DNA of 18,752 bases from JBBQXK01 sp038251625 (GTDB lineage: Bacteria > Pseudomonadota > Alphaproteobacteria > Rhodobacterales > Rhodobacteraceae). A program made the position numbers and the translations under genes. The DNA lies in contig JBBSBE010000077.1 of NCBI GenBank assembly GCA_038251625.1, forward strand, positions 1 to 18,752. The letters are read 5' to 3'. A model generated the notes under the pieces. It made no database searches. It was not told the origin of the DNA and worked only from the letters and a program-made list of their open reading frames with translations. Positions 1 through 9,021 of the stretch are shown piece after piece (the stretch's first letter is position 1; the number at the start of each line of letters is the position of its first letter).

Positions 1-51
1 CAGCACCTGTGCGGGGCCAAGCAGGGCTGCAAGGTCATCGGTCAGGGACAT
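1..51 (-). CDS. N-terminal fragment of a leftward gene, possibly an FAD-binding oxidase
   Basis: Reading leftward from an ATG at 51-49 gives an open frame to the window edge, beginning MSLTDDLAALLGPAQVL. Only 17 residues are visible, so no domain can be shown. The opening resembles the start of FAD-binding oxidases of the D-2-hydroxyacid/D-lactate dehydrogenase type in related bacteria, but that is a memory-based guess. The gene would be divergent from the YceI-like gene, with about 120 bases between the two starts. It could equally be another short-leader protein, or not a gene at all. Confidence 0.3.
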   Translation of the reverse strand, partial: MSLTDDLAALLGPAQVL

Positions 52-110
52 GGGCGCCTCCGGGTCTGGCGGCAATCTGGCGGGAATGCGCGGCAATGGC
101 CAGAGGCGGA

Positions 111-116
111 TTGACA
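111..116 (+). promoter_or_regulatory. candidate -35 box (TTGACA) upstream of the YceI-like gene
   Basis: A perfect TTGACA lies 57 bases before the chosen ATG at 173. The matching -10 is not clear: at 17-19 bases spacing the sequence is AAAACA/AACACT, a poor match, although alphaproteobacterial -10 boxes are often weak. It is offered as a candidate only. Confidence 0.3.
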
Positions 117-172
117 GCGTGGATGGAGCAGGCAAAACACTAAGCCTGTCGGCTAACCTATCGGAGGATGCG

Positions 173-811
173 ATGCGGGCTGCGGCAATTCTGGCGTTGA
201 CGGCCTGGTGTGCGACCGGCGCGCTGGCCGAGGGTCCGGGCGATCCGCCTGCGGGCGCCTATCACCTCGATCTGACCCATGGGCGACTGACCGCCGTGGT
301 CGATCATCTGGGCTTTTCGCACTACGCGCTTTATTTCCGCGATTTCGATGCGGAACTGGCCTTCGACCCCTCAGATCCCGCCGCAATGTCGGTCATCGCG
401 ACGGTGCGGACAGCATCGGTCGAGACGCTCTTTCCCGGCCAAGGCTATGATTTCAACGCCGCGTTGCAGGCGCCGGAGTTCCTTGACGCCGCTGCCTACC
501 CCGAGGCGCGGTTCGTCAGCCGGACGGTGCGCACAACGGGGGACCGGACGGCAGAGGTTGGAGGTGATTTTACGTTTCGTGGCGTGACACGGCCGCTGAC
601 GCTGAGCGTGACGTACAATGGCGGGTACGGCGGCCATCCGATGGATCCGGGCGGCGCCCGGATCGGATTTTCCGCGACGGGCAGCCTTTTGCGGTCGGAC
701 TACGGAATGACGTATGGCATACCCGCCCCCGGCACGACGCTGGGCGTGGGCGACCGGGTGGCCATTGCCATCGAGGCCGAGTTCCTGAACCCCGATGCGC
801 CAAAGCCCTGA
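173..811 (+). CDS. YceI-family secreted lipid-binding-type protein
   Basis: This 212-residue protein has a YceI-type lipocalin-like beta-barrel domain. The family binds long-chain isoprenoid or similar lipids in the periplasm, and the exact ligand here is unknown. The chosen start, ATG at 173, has a GGAGG five bases upstream (163-167). It opens directly into a signal peptide, MRAAAILALTAWCATGALA, with a likely cleavage before EGPGD. The mature part has the usual YceI order: a start like AGAYHLDLTHGRL, then FSHYALYF, a middle SVETLFPGQGYDFNAAL with a PEFLDAAAYPEARF segment, the GDFTFRGVTRPLTL strand pair, and a final IGFSATGSLLRSDYGM. The frame is open back to 50, but that would bury the signal peptide. 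Its stop lies seven bases from the stop of the convergent arylesterase. Confidence 0.85.
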   Translation: MRAAAILALTAWCATGALAEGPGDPPAGAYHLDLTHGRLTAVVDHLGFSHYALYFRDFDAELAFDPSDPAAMSVIATVRTASVETLFPGQGYDFNAALQAPEFLDAAAYPEARFVSRTVRTTGDRTAEVGGDFTFRGVTRPLTLSVTYNGGYGGHPMDPGGARIGFSATGSLLRSDYGMTYGIPAPGTTLGVGDRVAIAIEAEFLNPDAPKP

Positions 812-818
812 CAGCGCC

Positions 819-1466
819 TCATTTCACCTTTTCCAACAGCGCCATCACCTGCGGCCCGAAGTAATCGACGATCACCTGCACGCCCTTTGCGCTGGGGTGG
901 ATGCCATCGGATTGCATCAGGTCCGGCGACAGGAGGCGGGAATTCTGGTCGATCAGGGGGAAGAAAAAATTCGCGGTCAGCGCGTCGCCGTGCTTGGCCG
1001 CAAGGTCGGGGTAGATCGCATCGAAGGCGGCCTTGTAGTCGGGGCCGTAATTGCCGGGCGCACGCAGGGCGACCAGCAGGGTGGGCAATCCCTTCGCCCC
1101 TGCCGCTGACAGGATCGCATCAAGATTGTCGCGCGTGGCCTTGGGGTCGAGCCCGCGCAGAAGGTCATTCCCGCCAAGGTTCACGATCAGGGCATCGACG
1201 TCGTCTGTCAGCGTCCAGTCGATACGTGATCGCCCGCCTGCCGTAGTATCGCCCGACACGCCTGCATTCACCACCGTCACATCGGTGCCCTTGGCGCGCA
1301 GCCATGCCTGAAGCTGCGGCACGAAGCCCTGATCGGGGGGCAGGCCGTAGCCTTGGGTCAGGCTGTCGCCCAGTGCCACGAGTGTGATCGGCTCGGCCAT
1401 GGCGCCACCTGCGACAGTCAGGCACAAACTGAACGCACCGGTGCAGTTGAGGATCGAGCGCCGCAC
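819..1466 (-). CDS. tesA: GDSL/SGNH arylesterase (TesA-like lysophospholipase/thioesterase)
   Basis: A periplasmic hydrolase of the SGNH family, 215 residues from the GTG at 1466. The four conserved blocks are visible: GDSLTQGYG with nucleophile Ser35, the SGDTTAGG glycine block near 71-78, GGND with Asn100, and SDGIHPS with Asp187 and His190. Residues 1-24 (VRRSILNCTGAFSLCLTVAG then GAMA) look like a signal peptide, which is why the GTG start is preferred over the ATG at 1400 that would begin MAEPITLVALGDS. No strong ribosome-binding site precedes the GTG. The gene is divergent from the ybbA-like ATPase with 28 bases between starts, the same neighbourhood as E. coli tesA and ybbA. The substrate (acyl-CoA, aryl ester or lysophospholipid) cannot be told from the sequence. 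Confidence 0.88.
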   Translation of the reverse strand: MRRSILNCTGAFSLCLTVAGGAMAEPITLVALGDSLTQGYGLPPDQGFVPQLQAWLRAKGTDVTVVNAGVSGDTTAGGRSRIDWTLTDDVDALIVNLGGNDLLRGLDPKATRDNLDAILSAAGAKGLPTLLVALRAPGNYGPDYKAAFDAIYPDLAAKHGDALTANFFFPLIDQNSRLLSPDLMQSDGIHPSAKGVQVIVDYFGPQVMALLEKVK

Positions 1467-1494
1467 CCCATATCGGGGGGAACAGGGAGCAAGG

Positions 1495-2204
<710 letters not shown>

Positions 2205-2208
<4 letters not shown>

Positions 2209-4721
2209 GCCTGGCCACCGACTGGGCCTTTGCGCGGCGCGAATTGCGCGGCGGTTTGCGCGGGTTTCGGGTGTTTCTGGCGTGTCTGGCCCTTGGCGTG
2301 GCTGCGATTGCCGCCGTGGGCCTGGTGCGCGCGGCCATCGAGGCGGGCTTGTCCGAGCAGGGCGCCGTTATCCTGGGTGGCGACGCGCAGGTGGAATACA
2401 CCTACCGTTTTGCCAGCGATGAAGAGCGGGCCTACCTGAACGATGTCGCCTCCAAAGTGTCCGAGATCGTGGATTTCCGCTCCATGACGGTCGTGGGGGA
2501 GGAGCGGGGGCTGACGCAAGTCAAGGCGGTGGATGGGTCCTATCCGCTGGTGGGTGCGGTGGAACTGGAACCTGCGATCCCGCTGGCCGAGGCTTTGGCC
2601 GACAGGGATGGCCTGCCGGGCGGGGTGATGGACCGGGTACTGGTTGATCGGTTGGGTCTGGCCGTCGGCGATCGTTTCAAACTGGGTACGCAGGACTTTC
2701 GGCTGACCGCCGTATTGACGCGTGAGCCGGACAGCGCCGGGGGCGGATTTTCCTTTGGCCCCCGCACGCTGGTGCGGACGGAGGCGCTGGCCCGGTCAGG
2801 CCTGCTGGAGCCCGGAACGCTGTATGAGACGAAGTACCGCCTGACCCTGCCCCCCGGGACGGATCCAGATGCCGCGAAAGCGGCGTTGGTGGCGCGCTTT
2901 CCGCAAGGTGGCGCGCGCTGGCAGGACAGCCGCGCCGCAGCACCGGGGATCGAGCAGTTCGTGCAGCGGATCGGAAGTTTCCTTGTTCTGGTGGGTCTTG
3001 CAGGCCTTGCGGTGGGGGGTGTGGGCGTGTCGGCGGCCGTGCGCGCCTATCTGGACGGCAAGATCGCGACGATTGCCACGCTGAAGACCCTGGGCGCCGA
3101 GGGAGGCGCCATTTTCCGCATCTATCTGATGCAGGTGGGCGTGCTGACTGCGGTTGGCGTGGGGATCGGGCTGATCCTCGGGGCGGTTGCGCCGCTGGCG
3201 TTGGCCCCGCTTCTGGAGGCGCGATTGCCCCTGCCCGCCGCGTTTCGCCTCTACCCGGAACCGCTGCTGGAAGCGGCGTTCTATGGTGTGGTGACGGCCC
3301 TTCTTTTCACGCTGCTGCCGCTTGCGCGGACCGAAGGGGTGCGGGCTGCGGCGCTTTACCGGGGCGGCGACGGACAGCGCGCGTGGCCGCGCACGCGGTA
3401 TCTGGTGGCGCTGGCCGGGCTGCTGGCGCTTCTGGTCGGGGGCGCCACGGTCTTTTCCGGCGTGGTACCGCTTGCGCTTTGGACGGCAGCGGGGATCGCG
3501 GGGGCGCTTTTGTTGCTCTATCTCGCCGCGCTTGGCCTGCGCCGCGGGGCACGGGCGGTTGCGCGCAGCCGTCTGCCACGGGGCAGGGTCGGGTTGCGGC
3601 TGGCGCTGGCGGCGATCGGGGGGCCGCGCGATGAGGCGGCTTCGGTGATCCTGTCGCTTGGCCTTGGCATGTCCGTGCTTGCGTCCGTGGGCCAGATCGA
3701 CGCCAACCTGCGCGCCGCCATCGACCGCGACCTGCCCGCGCGGGCGCCTGCCTATTTCTTCGTGGACATCCAGCCCGATCAGATCGACGGGTTTCGTGCG
3801 CGCCTTGCCAACGATCCCGGTGTCAGCCAGGTGGATAGCGCCCCGATGTTGCGCGGGATCATCACCAAGATCAACGGACGGCCCGCTGCCGAAGTCGGGG
3901 GCGACCATTGGGTGCTGCGCGGCGACCGGGGGGTAACCTACGCCGCAACGCCGGGCAAATCCACGGTGACCGAGGGCACATGGTGGCCCGAAGATTACAC
4001 CGGCCCGCCGCAGGTCAGCTTTGCCGCCGAAGAGGGCGCCGAGATCGGCCTGAAGCTGGGCGATACCATCACCGTCAACATCCTTGGCCGTGATATCGAC
4101 GCAGAGGTGACCAGCTTTCGCGTCGTGAAGTTCGAAACCGCCGGAATCGGCTTTGTGATGACGATGGACCCCGGCGCGCTGCAGGGCGCGCCGCACACCT
4201 TCATCTCGACCGTCTATGCCACACCAGAGGCGGAAGCGCCGATCCTGCGGGATCTGGCGACGGCCTATCCCAACATCACCGCGATCCGCGTGCGCGATGC
4301 CATCGACCGCGTGACCGAGGCGCTGACGGCCATTGCCAATGCCACGGCCTGGGCTGCGGGGGCCACGTTGCTGACGGGGTTTGTCGTGCTGATCGGTGCG
4401 GCGGCAGCGGGTGAGCGGGGCCGCGTGTACGAGGCGGCGGTGCTGAAGACGCTGGGGGCCACCCGGGGGCGTATGCTGGCCAGCTTCGCGCTCCGCGCCG
4501 CGATGACAGGTGCTGCAGCGGGGATCGTGGCGATTCTTGCAGGGGCGCTGGCGGGCTGGGCGGTGATGACCTTCGTGATGGAGGCCAGTTACCGCTTCGA
4601 ATGGGTTTCGGCGTTGGGCATCGTGCTGGGCGGTATCGCCGCGACGCTGGGTGCAGGCTTTGCCTTTGCCCTGCGCCCGTTGGCGGCGCGGCCCGCGCAG
4701 GTGCTGCGCAGCGCCGATTAG
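2205..4721 (+). CDS. ybbP: FtsX-like ABC permease, YbbP type
   Basis: An 838-residue inner-membrane permease, close to the size of E. coli YbbP (about 800). One membrane segment lies near the N-terminus (about 23-42, VFLACLALGVAAIAAVGLV). A large periplasmic region follows, then a first FtsX block of membrane segments around 255-375. After it come a hydrophobic pair (LVALAGLLALLVGGATV and the following segment), a second large periplasmic region, and a C-terminal FtsX block with RVYEAAVLKTLGATRGRML, the coupling-helix-like stretch that contacts the ATPase. A similar stretch, KIATIATLKTLGAEGGAIF, sits in the first block, so the protein is an internal duplication of the FtsX unit. It is translationally coupled to the ATPase by ATGA. 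Its stop is only four bases from the stop of the convergent malic enzyme gene, leaving no room for a terminator between them. Confidence 0.93.
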
Positions 4722-4725
4722 CCCC

Positions 4726-7005
4726 CTATCCGTAGTGCGCGACGGGCGTGCCGGCCAGCGCGGCCATGTTGAACAGCCCCCGCGCGGTGATCGAGGGTGT
4801 CACGATATGCGCCTTGTTGCCCATGCCCATCAGGATCGGCCCCACCTCCAACGCGCCCGCGCGCATTTTAAGCACGTTGCGCACGCCCGAGGCTGCGTCG
4901 ATATTGGCAAACACCAGCACATTGGCAGCCCCCTGAAAGCGCGCGCCCGGGAAGATGCGTTCGCGGATGCCCTGATCCAGCGCCGAATCGATGTGCATCT
5001 CGCCCTCATAGGCGAAGTCGGGGTCGCGTTGGTCCAGCAGTTCCAGCGCCCGCCGCATCTTGCGCCCGGATTCGCAATCGAGGTTGCCGAACTGGCTGGA
5101 GGAGCAGAGCGCAACCTTGGGCACAAGGCCGAACCGCTTCACATGCCGGGCGGCACCGATCACGCTTTCCATGATCTGTTCGGGCGAGGGGTCGGGGTGG
5201 ACATGCGTATCGGTGATGAAAAGCGGCCCATCCTCAAGGATCATCAGGCTTAGCGCGCCAACGGCGTGCCGGCCGTCGCGCGCCAGCACCTCGCGCACGT
5301 AGCGCAGATGCCAGAGATACTGCCCGAACGTGCCGCAGATCAGGCTGTCAGCCTCGCCCTGATGCACCATCACCGCGCCGATGGCGGTGGTGTTGGTGCG
5401 CATGACGGCGCGGGCAATATCGGGCGTCACGCCCTGACGACCCATCACGCCGAGGTAGGTTTCCCAGTAATCACGATAGCGAGGGTCGTTTTCGGGGTTC
5501 ACAAGCTCGAAATCGCGGCCCGGGCGGATCGGCAGGCCTGCGCGTTCGCAGCGCGCTTCTACCACCTCGGGGCGGCCGATCAGGATCGGCTTGTCGGTGG
5601 TTTCCTCCATCATCGCGTTGGCCGCGCGCAGCACGCGTTCATCCTCGCCTTCGGCAAAGACGATCCGGCGGTCGGCGCTGCGGGCCGCTTCGAACACAGG
5701 CCGCATGATGAGAGCGGAGCGGAAAACCGAACCATCCAGCCGGGCCTTGTAGGCCACGAGGTCGTCGATGGGGCGGGTGGCGACGCCGGTTTCCATCGCG
5801 GCCTTTGCCACGGCAGAGGCCACAACGCCCATCAGGCGCGGATCAAAGGGTTTGGGGATGAGGTAATCGGCGCCGAAGGTCAGCTGTTCCCCCTGATAGG
5901 CGGCCGCAGCCTCGGCGCTGGTCGTCGCGCGGGCGAGCGCTGCGATGCCGTCGATGCAGGCCAGTTCCATCGCGTCGTTGATCTCGGTGGCGCCGACGTC
6001 GAGCGCGCCGCGAAAGATGAACGGGAAGCACAGGACGTTGTTCACCTGATTGGGAAAATCCGACCGCCCGGTGGCGATCATCGCGCCCGGGGCCGCAAGG
6101 CGGGCCTCATCGGGCATGATTTCGGGGTAGGGGTTGGCGAGCGCGAATATGATCGGCTTTGGCGCCATCCGCCCCACCATTTCCGTCGTCAACACGCCCT
6201 TGGCCGAGAGGCCGAGGAAAAGATCGGCGCCGTCGATCACGTCTGATAGGGTGCGGGCGTCGGTCTTTTGGGCGAAGGCGGCCTTCTGGGGGTTCATATC
6301 CTCGGCGCGGCCCTCGAAGACCAGCCCATGCACATCGCAAAGCCATACGTTCTCGCGCTTCACGCCCAGTTTCAGCAGCATGTTGAGGCAGGCGATCCCC
6401 GCCGCGCCGCCACCGGTGGACACGATCTTGATGTCTTCCCAGCGCTTGCCCGCCACGTGAAGCGCATTCGTGGCGGCCGCGCCCACCACGATGGCAGTGC
6501 CGTGCTGATCGTCGTGGAAGACGGGAATGTTCATCTTCTCGCGGCAAAGCGCCTCGACGATGAAACAGTCGGGGGCCTTGATATCCTCAAGATTGACGGC
6601 GCCGAAGGAAGGTTCGAGCGCGATCACGATTTCCGCCAGCTTCACCGGATCGGATTCGTTCACCTCGATGTCGAAGCAGTCGATATTGGCGAATTTCTTG
6701 AAGAGGACGGCCTTGCCCTCCATCACCGGTTTGGAGGCCAGCGCGCCGATATTGCCGAGGCCAAGAACGGCGCTGCCGTTCGAGATCACGGCCACAAGGT
6801 TCGCACGCGAGGTATAGCGGGCGGCGTCGGCGGGGTCAGCCTTGATGGCGAGGCAAGCCTCGGCCACGCCGGGGGAATAGGCGAGCGACAGATCGCGGCC
6901 GTTGGCCAGCGGCTTCGTCGCGCGGACCTCCAGTTTGCCGGGTTTGGGGAATTCGTGATAGTCGAGCGCCGGATGCCGGGCACCGTCTGCCTTTGTGGTT
7001 TCCAT
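4726..7005 (-). CDS. maeB: NADP-dependent malic enzyme with C-terminal phosphotransacetylase-like domain
   Basis: A cytoplasmic enzyme that decarboxylates malate to pyruvate, making NADPH and linking the TCA cycle to pyruvate. It is 759 residues long, the long form usual in Proteobacteria. The malic domain (about 1-420) shows LAYSPGVAEACLAI, the EGKAVLFKKFANIDCFDIEV region with Lys98 as a catalytic candidate, the NLEDIKAPDCF metal-site block, HDDQHGTAIV (164-173), and a nucleotide-binding glycine run TGGGAAGIA. The rest (about 430-759) is a phosphate acetyl/butyryltransferase-like domain containing IVFAEGEDERVLRAA. In this family that domain is usually regulatory, often sensing acetyl-CoA, rather than catalytic. 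The start at 7005 is chosen because GGAGG sits five bases upstream on the coding strand (7011-7015). An alternative start at 7017 would add four residues but overlaps that site. Confidence 0.95.
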   Translation of the reverse strand: METTKADGARHPALDYHEFPKPGKLEVRATKPLANGRDLSLAYSPGVAEACLAIKADPADAARYTSRANLVAVISNGSAVLGLGNIGALASKPVMEGKAVLFKKFANIDCFDIEVNESDPVKLAEIVIALEPSFGAVNLEDIKAPDCFIVEALCREKMNIPVFHDDQHGTAIVVGAAATNALHVAGKRWEDIKIVSTGGGAAGIACLNMLLKLGVKRENVWLCDVHGLVFEGRAEDMNPQKAAFAQKTDARTLSDVIDGADLFLGLSAKGVLTTEMVGRMAPKPIIFALANPYPEIMPDEARLAAPGAMIATGRSDFPNQVNNVLCFPFIFRGALDVGATEINDAMELACIDGIAALARATTSAEAAAAYQGEQLTFGADYLIPKPFDPRLMGVVASAVAKAAMETGVATRPIDDLVAYKARLDGSVFRSALIMRPVFEAARSADRRIVFAEGEDERVLRAANAMMEETTDKPILIGRPEVVEARCERAGLPIRPGRDFELVNPENDPRYRDYWETYLGVMGRQGVTPDIARAVMRTNTTAIGAVMVHQGEADSLICGTFGQYLWHLRYVREVLARDGRHAVGALSLMILEDGPLFITDTHVHPDPSPEQIMESVIGAARHVKRFGLVPKVALCSSSQFGNLDCESGRKMRRALELLDQRDPDFAYEGEMHIDSALDQGIRERIFPGARFQGAANVLVFANIDAASGVRNVLKMRAGALEVGPILMGMGNKAHIVTPSITARGLFNMAALAGTPVAHYG

Positions 7006-7021
7006 CGGTTCCTCCAAACCA

Positions 7022-7035
7022 GTTCAAGGCTGAAC
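7022..7035. promoter_or_regulatory. short dyad in the maeB upstream region
   Basis: GTTCA-AGGC-TGAAC is a perfect 5-base inverted repeat with a 4-base centre, just upstream of the maeB ribosome-binding site. It could be an operator or a leader hairpin, or chance. Confidence 0.2.
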
Positions 7036-7081
7036 CATTCCGTGCGGGGTGCGGCCGTTCGCCCCGGCGTATCGGCTTTCG

Positions 7082-7099
7082 CGGATTCTTGCAAATCCG
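7082..7099. promoter_or_regulatory. inverted repeat between divergent maeB and the VOC-cupin gene
   Basis: CGGATT-cttgca-AATCCG is an exact 6-base inverted repeat with a 6-base centre. It lies about 77 bases upstream of maeB and 44 bases before the start of the VOC-cupin gene. The placement between divergent starts fits a shared operator, but no family-specific box is recognised. Confidence 0.25.
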
Positions 7100-7142
7100 G
7101 CGCGACGGGGGCAGGGTCTGCGCCAATCGGGGAGGGTTAGAG

Positions 7143-8249
7143 ATGCAGAACATCCGGGCAGAGGTGCATTTGCCGACGCGAGCGCTGGCCGAGGACATTC
7201 CCTTTTTCACCAAGGTGCTTGGCATGCGGATGGAGCGGATTTTCCCCGCCGACAACCCACGCGTTGCGGTCTTTGCGGGCCATGGGCTGCGCGTGCGGCT
7301 GGAAGCGGGGGACGGCGCGCCGGGGACAATCGGCATCCTTGCCGACGATCCGGTGCTGATTGCCGGTGGGGCCGGCGAAATCGTGTCGCCGGGCGGCACG
7401 CGGGTTGCCATCGGCGCGCTTGATCCGCCGCTGGTGATGCCGGTCGTCACGCACGATTTTGTGGTGCGCCGTCTGGCCGATCAGGCGCCTTGGGTGATTG
7501 GACGTGCGGGCATGCACTACCGCGATCTGGTGCCGAGCCGCCTTGGCGGCGCGATCATCGCCAGCCACATCCGCATTCCCGATGGCGGGCCGGTGCCCGA
7601 CATGGTGCACTACCACAAGGTCGGCTTTCAGCTGATCTTCTGCATCAAGGGCTGGGTGGATGTGGTTTACGAGGATCAGGGCGCACCGATCCGGCTGCAT
7701 GCGGGCGATTGCTTCATCCAGCCGCCCGAGATCCGGCACCGGGTGCTTTACGCCTCGGACGGGATCGAGGTGATCGAGATCGGCGTGCCGGCCGAGCATG
7801 TGACGGAGATCGAGCACGAGATGGCCCTGCCAACCCCGCACCTGCGCCCGGATCGTGAATGGGACGGGCAGCGGTTTGTCCATAACGTCGGGGCGACGGG
7901 GGTGTTCACACCTCACCGTCTGCCGGGGTTCAGCGCGCGGGATACCACCATCGCGGCAAATACGCGGGGTGTTGCGGGTGTCGTGGTTGCGCGCGCCGAT
8001 GGTGCCGCGACCTGGACGCGGCATCGGGGCGATATCCTGTTTACCTTCGTGATGGCGGGCGGGATGGTGCTGGAAGGCGAAGGGCGCACGCCGGTCACGC
8101 TGTCGCCCGGTGATGCCTTCGTGATCCCGCCGGGAATGGCCACGCGCTACGCCGATGCCACGCCCGATCTGGAACTTCTGGAAGTGGCCTTGCCGGGCAC
8201 CGTGCCGACGGAGGTGCTTGCCGGGGCAGAGGTGGCGCAGCGGGCCTGA
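7143..8249 (+). CDS. VOC (glyoxalase-like) half-module fused to two cupin modules
   Basis: A 368-residue protein of unknown reaction. The start at 7143 is supported by GGAGG at 7131-7135. Residues about 5-60 read like one beta-alpha-beta-beta-beta unit of the vicinal oxygen chelate superfamily (PTRALAEDIPFFTKVLGMRM, then VAVFAGHGLRVRLEAG). A first cupin (about 135-215) has the metal-binding pattern HYH at 156-158 and His199 in PPEIRHR. The usual glutamate of cupin motif 1 is not obvious, and Gln163 may take its place. A second cupin (about 270-350) has GDAFVIPPGMATRY but lacks a clear HxH, so it is probably structural. The family resembles cupin enzymes on small acids or sugars. It is divergent from maeB and convergent with the tetR gene. 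Confidence 0.8.
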   Translation: MQNIRAEVHLPTRALAEDIPFFTKVLGMRMERIFPADNPRVAVFAGHGLRVRLEAGDGAPGTIGILADDPVLIAGGAGEIVSPGGTRVAIGALDPPLVMPVVTHDFVVRRLADQAPWVIGRAGMHYRDLVPSRLGGAIIASHIRIPDGGPVPDMVHYHKVGFQLIFCIKGWVDVVYEDQGAPIRLHAGDCFIQPPEIRHRVLYASDGIEVIEIGVPAEHVTEIEHEMALPTPHLRPDREWDGQRFVHNVGATGVFTPHRLPGFSARDTTIAANTRGVAGVVVARADGAATWTRHRGDILFTFVMAGGMVLEGEGRTPVTLSPGDAFVIPPGMATRYADATPDLELLEVALPGTVPTEVLAGAEVAQRA

Positions 8250-8270
8250 ACCGCAGGCCGGGCGCCACAC

Positions 8271-8285
8271 GCGCCGGAACGGCGC
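8271..8285. terminator. hairpin between convergent VOC-cupin and tetR genes
   Basis: GCGCCG-GAA-CGGCGC forms a perfect 6-base stem with a 3-base loop, followed by TTAT on the plus strand. It is placed 21 bases after the stop of the VOC-cupin gene and abuts the tetR stop. The U-run is poor, so termination is plausible but not certain. Confidence 0.4.
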
Positions 8286-8900
8286 TTATGCCGGATCATC
8301 GCCGACGCCGCCCGCTGCGATGGCATCCGGCCAGGCGCGCATGGCGACGTCGATCACATCCTCCAGCGCGGCAAGATCGGCGCCGCCGCGATGGCTGGCC
8401 CCAAGGCCGCGCGCGACGGCGGCGTAAAACCGCGCGAGGGCCACGGGATCGGTGGCGGGCGCGATCTGGCAGGTGGATGCGGCGCGCTGGACATGCGCCT
8501 CCAACACCTCTTGCAGCCTGGCCAGATGCTGGGCAACCCGCGCCTTTACGGCGGGCTCTCCCGGGGTGCCAAGGCAGGTGTTGGTCAAAAGGCATCCGCG
8601 CGGACGCCCGGGCTTGTTCATCTGCTGCGCCATCGCCCGCAGCATGGCTTCAAGGCCCGCGCGGGCATCGGGTTGGGAGAGGTGGACCAGCGGGGCCGCG
8701 CCTTCGGTGGCGGCATAACGGTCCAGCACCGACAGAAAGAGCGCGGCCTTGTCGCCGAAAGCATTGTAAAGGCTGCCGCGCCCCAGCCCTGTTTCAGCCT
8801 CCAGCGCCTGGATCGACGCGCCGTCATAGCCATCACGCCAAAAGACGCGGGCGGCCTTGTCCAATATGTCGTCGCAGTCGAAACGTCTGATCCCTGCCAT
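8286..8900 (-). CDS. TetR/AcrR-family transcriptional repressor
   Basis: A 204-residue DNA-binding regulator. The N-terminal helix-turn-helix (about 11-58) is clear: ILDKAARVFWRDGYDGASI, then ALEAETGLGRGSLYNAFGDKAALF. The C-terminal ligand domain includes GRPRGCLLTNTCLGT (98-112), with Cys103 and Cys109, and a further Cys at 144. This cysteine-bearing GCLL segment is typical of a TetR subgroup that includes electrophile sensors such as NemR. Thiol sensing here is inference. The ribosome-binding site is weak. The gene is divergent from a glutathione S-transferase gene, its most likely target, with 121 bases between starts. The stop is a TAA adjoining a hairpin. Confidence 0.92.
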   Translation of the reverse strand: MAGIRRFDCDDILDKAARVFWRDGYDGASIQALEAETGLGRGSLYNAFGDKAALFLSVLDRYAATEGAAPLVHLSQPDARAGLEAMLRAMAQQMNKPGRPRGCLLTNTCLGTPGEPAVKARVAQHLARLQEVLEAHVQRAASTCQIAPATDPVALARFYAAVARGLGASHRGGADLAALEDVIDVAMRAWPDAIAAGGVGDDPA

Positions 8901-8939
8901 GCGGAAAGCCTAGCACGGTTTTCATCCGGGCAATATCCT

Positions 8940-8963
8940 TGACCGATCATTACAAAATGGACA
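8940..8963. promoter_or_regulatory. candidate TetR operator between tetR and the GST gene
   Basis: TGACC at 8940-8944 and GGACA at 8959-8963 are inverted TGWCC half-sites around an AT-rich centre, a 24-base imperfect dyad. TTGACC at 8939-8944 could also serve as the -35 box of the rightward GST promoter, which would fit repression by occlusion. The dyad has several mismatches inside, so this is a candidate only. Confidence 0.3.
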
Positions 8964-9021
8964 CAGTGCGACGTTATCCCGTGTGGGGGCAAAGCCGCCC
9001 TTGCCGCAACCGGAGGATGCC

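Noticed and set aside
2796..4196. Long minus-strand frame of 466 codons opposite ybbP
   Set aside because: It is rich in His, Arg, Gln and Pro with no family motif, the usual shadow of a high-GC gene. The permease on the other strand is certain.
5266..7140. Long plus-strand frames opposite maeB
   Set aside because: They lie wholly within the malic enzyme gene and show no recognisable domain or ribosome-binding site.
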